A DNA stretch of 17,031 bases from the NCBI GenBank assembly GCA_021792015.1, contig JAJYVM010000025.1:1-17031 (forward strand), read 5' to 3'. The notes under the pieces are model-generated. The model searched no databases. It was not told the DNA's origin and saw only the letters and a list, made by a program, of their open reading frames with translations. Below, one piece after another: positions 14,489 through 17,031 of the stretch (its first letter is position 1; the number at the start of each line of letters is the position of its first letter). Source of the stretch: Bacillota bacterium. Its GTDB lineage: Bacteria; Bacillota; Sulfobacillia; RBS10-35; JAJYVM01. A program made the position numbers and the translations under genes.

Positions 14489-14725
14489 CGCCCGCTCCTC
14501 ACCTCGGGACGGCGGAACCGCCCCTGCGCCGGGAGGTGCTCGGGCTCAGCGGGGCACGCGGGATGCCGCTTCACGCACCCACTCCCGGCGGCGCACCCGT
14601 TTGCGCTCCGCGCGGGCCGCCTGCGCACCGTGGCGGTCTGGCGCCGCTCTGTCACGGTCCACCAGTTCTGGTTCACGTGGCCGCGCCGCCCGGCCCCGGC
14701 CTCCGCCCCACCTGCCTCGCCCTGG
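14489..14725. other. Spacer between surface protein and amidoligase
   Basis: No gene can be supported here. A minus-strand frame from GTG near 14682 (NQNWWTVTERRQ...) stays open with several cysteines but has no ribosome binding site and no recognisable family. A 12-base near-palindrome ACCAGTTCTGGT sits at 14661-14672. No clear terminator with a T-run follows the surface protein gene. Confidence 0.3.
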
Positions 14726-17031
14726 TCAGGTACCCAAATGCTGCAGCACCATCGCCAGGACCTTGGCCGCCTGCGCCCGGGTCGTGGCGCCAAGCGGATC
14801 CAGGCTGCCGTTCGGAAAGCCGTCGATGTACCCGGCCGCCACGGTCTCCTCGACACCCGGCAGCGCCCAGGCGTCGATGGCGGCGGCGTCGGTGAAGTGC
14901 AGGGGCACCGTGCGCGTCAGCCTCAGCGCCCGAGCCACCAGCACCGCCATCTGCTCGCGCGTGAGGGGCGCGTCCGGGGCGAACGTCGTGGCGGTTGTCC
15001 CGTCCACGATCCCGGCCCGCACCGCCGACGACACATACGTCGTGTACCAGGCATCCGGCGCCAGGTCGGTGAACGGCGTCGGGGCGGCGCTCGGCTGTAG
15101 GCCGAGCGTCAGCACCAGCATCTTCACGAACTGCGCGCGCGTCACAGGGCCGTCGGGCCGGAACGTGTCATCCGGGAAGCCGTTGATGACGCCCTTGCCC
15201 GCCAGCGCCTCGATATAGGGAAACGCCCAGTAGCTGGACGGTACGTCGGAGAAGGCCGGCGCCACAGGCACCGTCACGGTGACGGGCACCCGGTAGGTGA
15301 ACCGGTCCGCCGCCCCGCTGGCGCTCGTCCCCGCCGCCGTCGTCACCCTCACGTCGACCGTGCCGGACCCTGCCGGGGAGATCGCCGTGATCTGCGCGTC
15401 CGAGTCGACGGTAAAGCCTGCGGCCGGCATGCCGCCGAACAGCACCGCCGTGGCGCCGGCGAGGTACGAGCCGGTGATGGTCACCGAGCTGGCGCCTGCC
15501 GCCGGGCCGCTGTCCGGGCTGATCCCAGCCACCACGGGCATGTTGGCGAAGACGCGGCCGCCCCCGGCCGTCGCGGTCACCGTCACTACCGGGGAGGCGG
15601 CCAGTGCCGCCGGTGTGCCCGCGGCCGTCGACGCCTCGAACACCGGGAAGGTCTCGGCTGCGGCAACTGCTGGCGCCGCCGCGCCGCTGTACGTGATGGT
15701 GAGGGTCTGACCGGCCATCAGGCTTACTCCTGTGACCGGAACCGTCCATGGGCCCGAACCCGTGATGGCGCCGAGCGTGCCGGCGGTCAGGGCGATGTTC
15801 CCAGCCGTTGGCGCGCTCCACCCGGCCGGAACCGTCAACTCGACCTCGCCGCCGGAGAGCCCGCCCGGGGCGGCGGTGTACGTGAAGGTCAGCGTGTCGC
15901 CCACCGAACCTGCCGCCACGGAACCCGGAGACACCGCCATGCTCCCGCTACCGTCGGCGCTGACCACGGCCACCTGCTGCGTCGCGCGCGCCGCGCCGGC
16001 GGAGGCCGTCAGCGTCTGCGTGCCGGGGACCGAATCCCCGTAGTAAAAGTTGGCGCCGGTGCTCCCGGCTGGGATCGTCACCGATTCGGTCGGTGTCCCG
16101 CCGGAGGAGGTCGCGAAGACGCCCGACCCGCTGCTGCTGGCGAGGGTCACGGTGACGGCGGCGGCCGCCCTGACCGCGGTGCCGCCGGTCTCCAGCTCGA
16201 CCTGGAGCGGGCCGATGGTGGCCCTGCCCGGCGAGCTGGCCTCGCCCGCCTGAACCGGTGGGACCAGCACCAACTGCGGATTCGGGTATGTGTAGCTGTC
16301 GGAGGCCTGCAGCGTCGGACTGGCCGCCGCATCCGCGACTTGGATCGTATCGGCGCCGGCCACCGCAGGCGTGCCGGCGGTATATTGCACGGCGACGTGG
16401 CCGTTGCCGTCGCTGGTGAACAGCTGCGGGGCCGGCGTGAGGGGGATGCCGCCCACACTGGCGGCACCGGTGCCGCCGGACAGCCACATGTAGACCGGCA
16501 CGTTCGGGGCCGCGCCGCCCGCGTATGTCTCCGTGTAGACGCTCACCGCGACCGTCTGCGTCGGGCTCAGGCTGCCTGGCGGCGCGACGGGCAAAGGCTG
16601 CACGACATACTGCGCGGCCAGGTCGGCCGCCGGCGGCACGGTCGCCTGGTAGGCACCGATGTCGCACGTGGTCGCGGTGACACCGCGTGCAACGCCGCGC
16701 TGGTCGAACCCGTCCACGGGCGGCTGGGCACAGACCGTCGCGTCGGCCCGGCCGAGCGCCGGATCGCTCGCGCTCGTGCCCTCGATCGCCATCGTCTGCG
16801 TCGGGCCGCCGTTCGCAGCCAGCGGTCCGAGGTCAGGGTCGCCCTCGGTCCACCCACCCGGGGCCGGGGTGCCGCAGGATGCGTCAGACTCCAGGCTGTC
16901 GGTGGCCGCGTAGCGTTCGGTTGCGTAGCCACCTGGCAGAAGATAGCAGTCCTGGCCCCCGCCCGCTGGGTTCGCCACAATCGCGTTCTTCAGCGTGAGT
17001 CCGTTCCCGTAGATGTTGGCGCCCTGGCAGA
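14726..17031 (-). CDS. SLH-anchored surface protein, 5' part outside window
   Basis: The C-terminal 767 or so residues of a large exported cell-wall protein; the frame is open to the right edge. The visible start (GANIYGNGLTLKNAIVAN...) and GPLAANGGPTQTM match the end of right-handed beta-helix proteins of the choice-of-anchor Q type. Next come Ser/Thr/Gly/Ala-rich Ig-like segments, then an IPT/TIG-like domain (VVAGISPDSGPAAGASSVTI...). Three SLH repeats close the protein: FSDVPSSYWAFPYIEAL...GFPDDTFRP, FTDLAPDAWYTTYVSSA...TTFAPDAPLTREQ and FTDAAAIDAW...GFPNGSLDP. SLH repeats bind pyruvylated secondary cell-wall polymers, so the protein is held on the outer surface. The signal peptide must lie outside the window. 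Function otherwise unknown, perhaps adhesion or S-layer association. Unrelated to the lipid operons. Confidence 0.9.
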   Translation of the reverse strand, partial: CQGANIYGNGLTLKNAIVANPAGGGQDCYLLPGGYATERYAATDSLESDASCGTPAPGGWTEGDPDLGPLAANGGPTQTMAIEGTSASDPALGRADATVCAQPPVDGFDQRGVARGVTATTCDIGAYQATVPPAADLAAQYVVQPLPVAPPGSLSPTQTVAVSVYTETYAGGAAPNVPVYMWLSGGTGAASVGGIPLTPAPQLFTSDGNGHVAVQYTAGTPAVAGADTIQVADAAASPTLQASDSYTYPNPQLVLVPPVQAGEASSPGRATIGPLQVELETGGTAVRAAAAVTVTLASSSGSGVFATSSGGTPTESVTIPAGSTGANFYYGDSVPGTQTLTASAGAARATQQVAVVSADGSGSMAVSPGSVAAGSVGDTLTFTYTAAPGGLSGGEVELTVPAGWSAPTAGNIALTAGTLGAITGSGPWTVPVTGVSLMAGQTLTITYSGAAAPAVAAAETFPVFEASTAAGTPAALAASPVVTVTATAGGGRVFANMPVVAGISPDSGPAAGASSVTITGSYLAGATAVLFGGMPAAGFTVDSDAQITAISPAGSGTVDVRVTTAAGTSASGAADRFTYRVPVTVTVPVAPAFSDVPSSYWAFPYIEALAGKGVINGFPDDTFRPDGPVTRAQFVKMLVLTLGLQPSAAPTPFTDLAPDAWYTTYVSSAVRAGIVDGTTATTFAPDAPLTREQMAVLVARALRLTRTVPLHFTDAAAIDAWALPGVEETVAAGYIDGFPNGSLDPLGATTRAQAAKVLAMVLQHLGT

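Noticed and set aside
14661..14672. ACCAGTTCTGGT near-palindrome as an operator
   Set aside because: Only 5-bp arms, no promoter beside it, and it lies downstream of the surface protein gene.
1..17031. CRISPR arrays, tRNA or rRNA genes, insertion sequences
   Set aside because: No regularly spaced direct repeats, no tRNA-like cloverleaf, no transposase motifs or flanking terminal repeats were seen on either strand.

Overview
The window is very GC-rich bacterial DNA. Its coding regions have third codon positions that are almost all G or C, and their ribosome binding sites are strong GGAGG types. The last gene encodes a protein with three S-layer homology (SLH) repeats, and the lipid-type genes discussed below recall the alicyclic-lipid bacilli. 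My best guess is a high-GC, possibly thermophilic or acidophilic, Firmicute (Symbiobacterium / Thermaerobacter / Sulfobacillus / Alicyclobacillus-like). No rRNA, tRNA or marker gene fixes this, so it is an inference.

Layout. (1) 1-2906, minus: topA, DNA topoisomerase I. It has an apparent CTG start and a long Gly/Ala/Arg tail that runs off the left edge. (2) 3117-3617, plus: an unrecognised coding-like stretch interrupted by one in-frame TGA. (3) 9241-3830, minus: a tight four-gene operon of a FadH-type 2,4-dienoyl-CoA reductase, a FabH-type ketoacyl synthase III, an HMG-CoA-reductase homologue and an R2-like diiron protein. It ends in a clear intrinsic terminator at 3733-3763. (4) 9242-9465: a divergent control region with a near-consensus promoter whose -35 box lies in an inverted repeat. 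(5) 9466-13589, plus: an unusual 984-residue fusion of an EPSP-synthase-like domain to an acyl-CoA ligase, followed 8 bp later by an acyl-CoA dehydrogenase. (6) 13574-13616: a perfect 20-bp hairpin holding the stop codons of two convergent reading frames. (7) 13601-14488, minus: a frameshifted amidoligase and a tiny overlapping ORF. (8) 14726-17031, minus: the C-terminal part of a large SLH-anchored surface protein.

How the genes may work together. The divergent block contains an EPSP-synthase-like enzyme with an altered shikimate-phosphate pocket, an AliA/FadK-like acyl-CoA ligase, an acyl-CoA dehydrogenase, a dienoyl-CoA reductase and a ketoacyl synthase III. This is close to what is expected for turning shikimate (or a relative) into cyclohexanecarbonyl-CoA and loading it as a starter for omega-cyclohexyl fatty acids. 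The HMG-CoA-reductase homologue and the diiron protein are translationally coupled to each other at the end of the same operon. The reductase keeps its catalytic residues but appears to have lost several HMG-binding residues, so these two may modify a related acyl-CoA rather than serve the mevalonate pathway. The pathway assignment is an inference from gene content. The individual family assignments are well supported by motifs.
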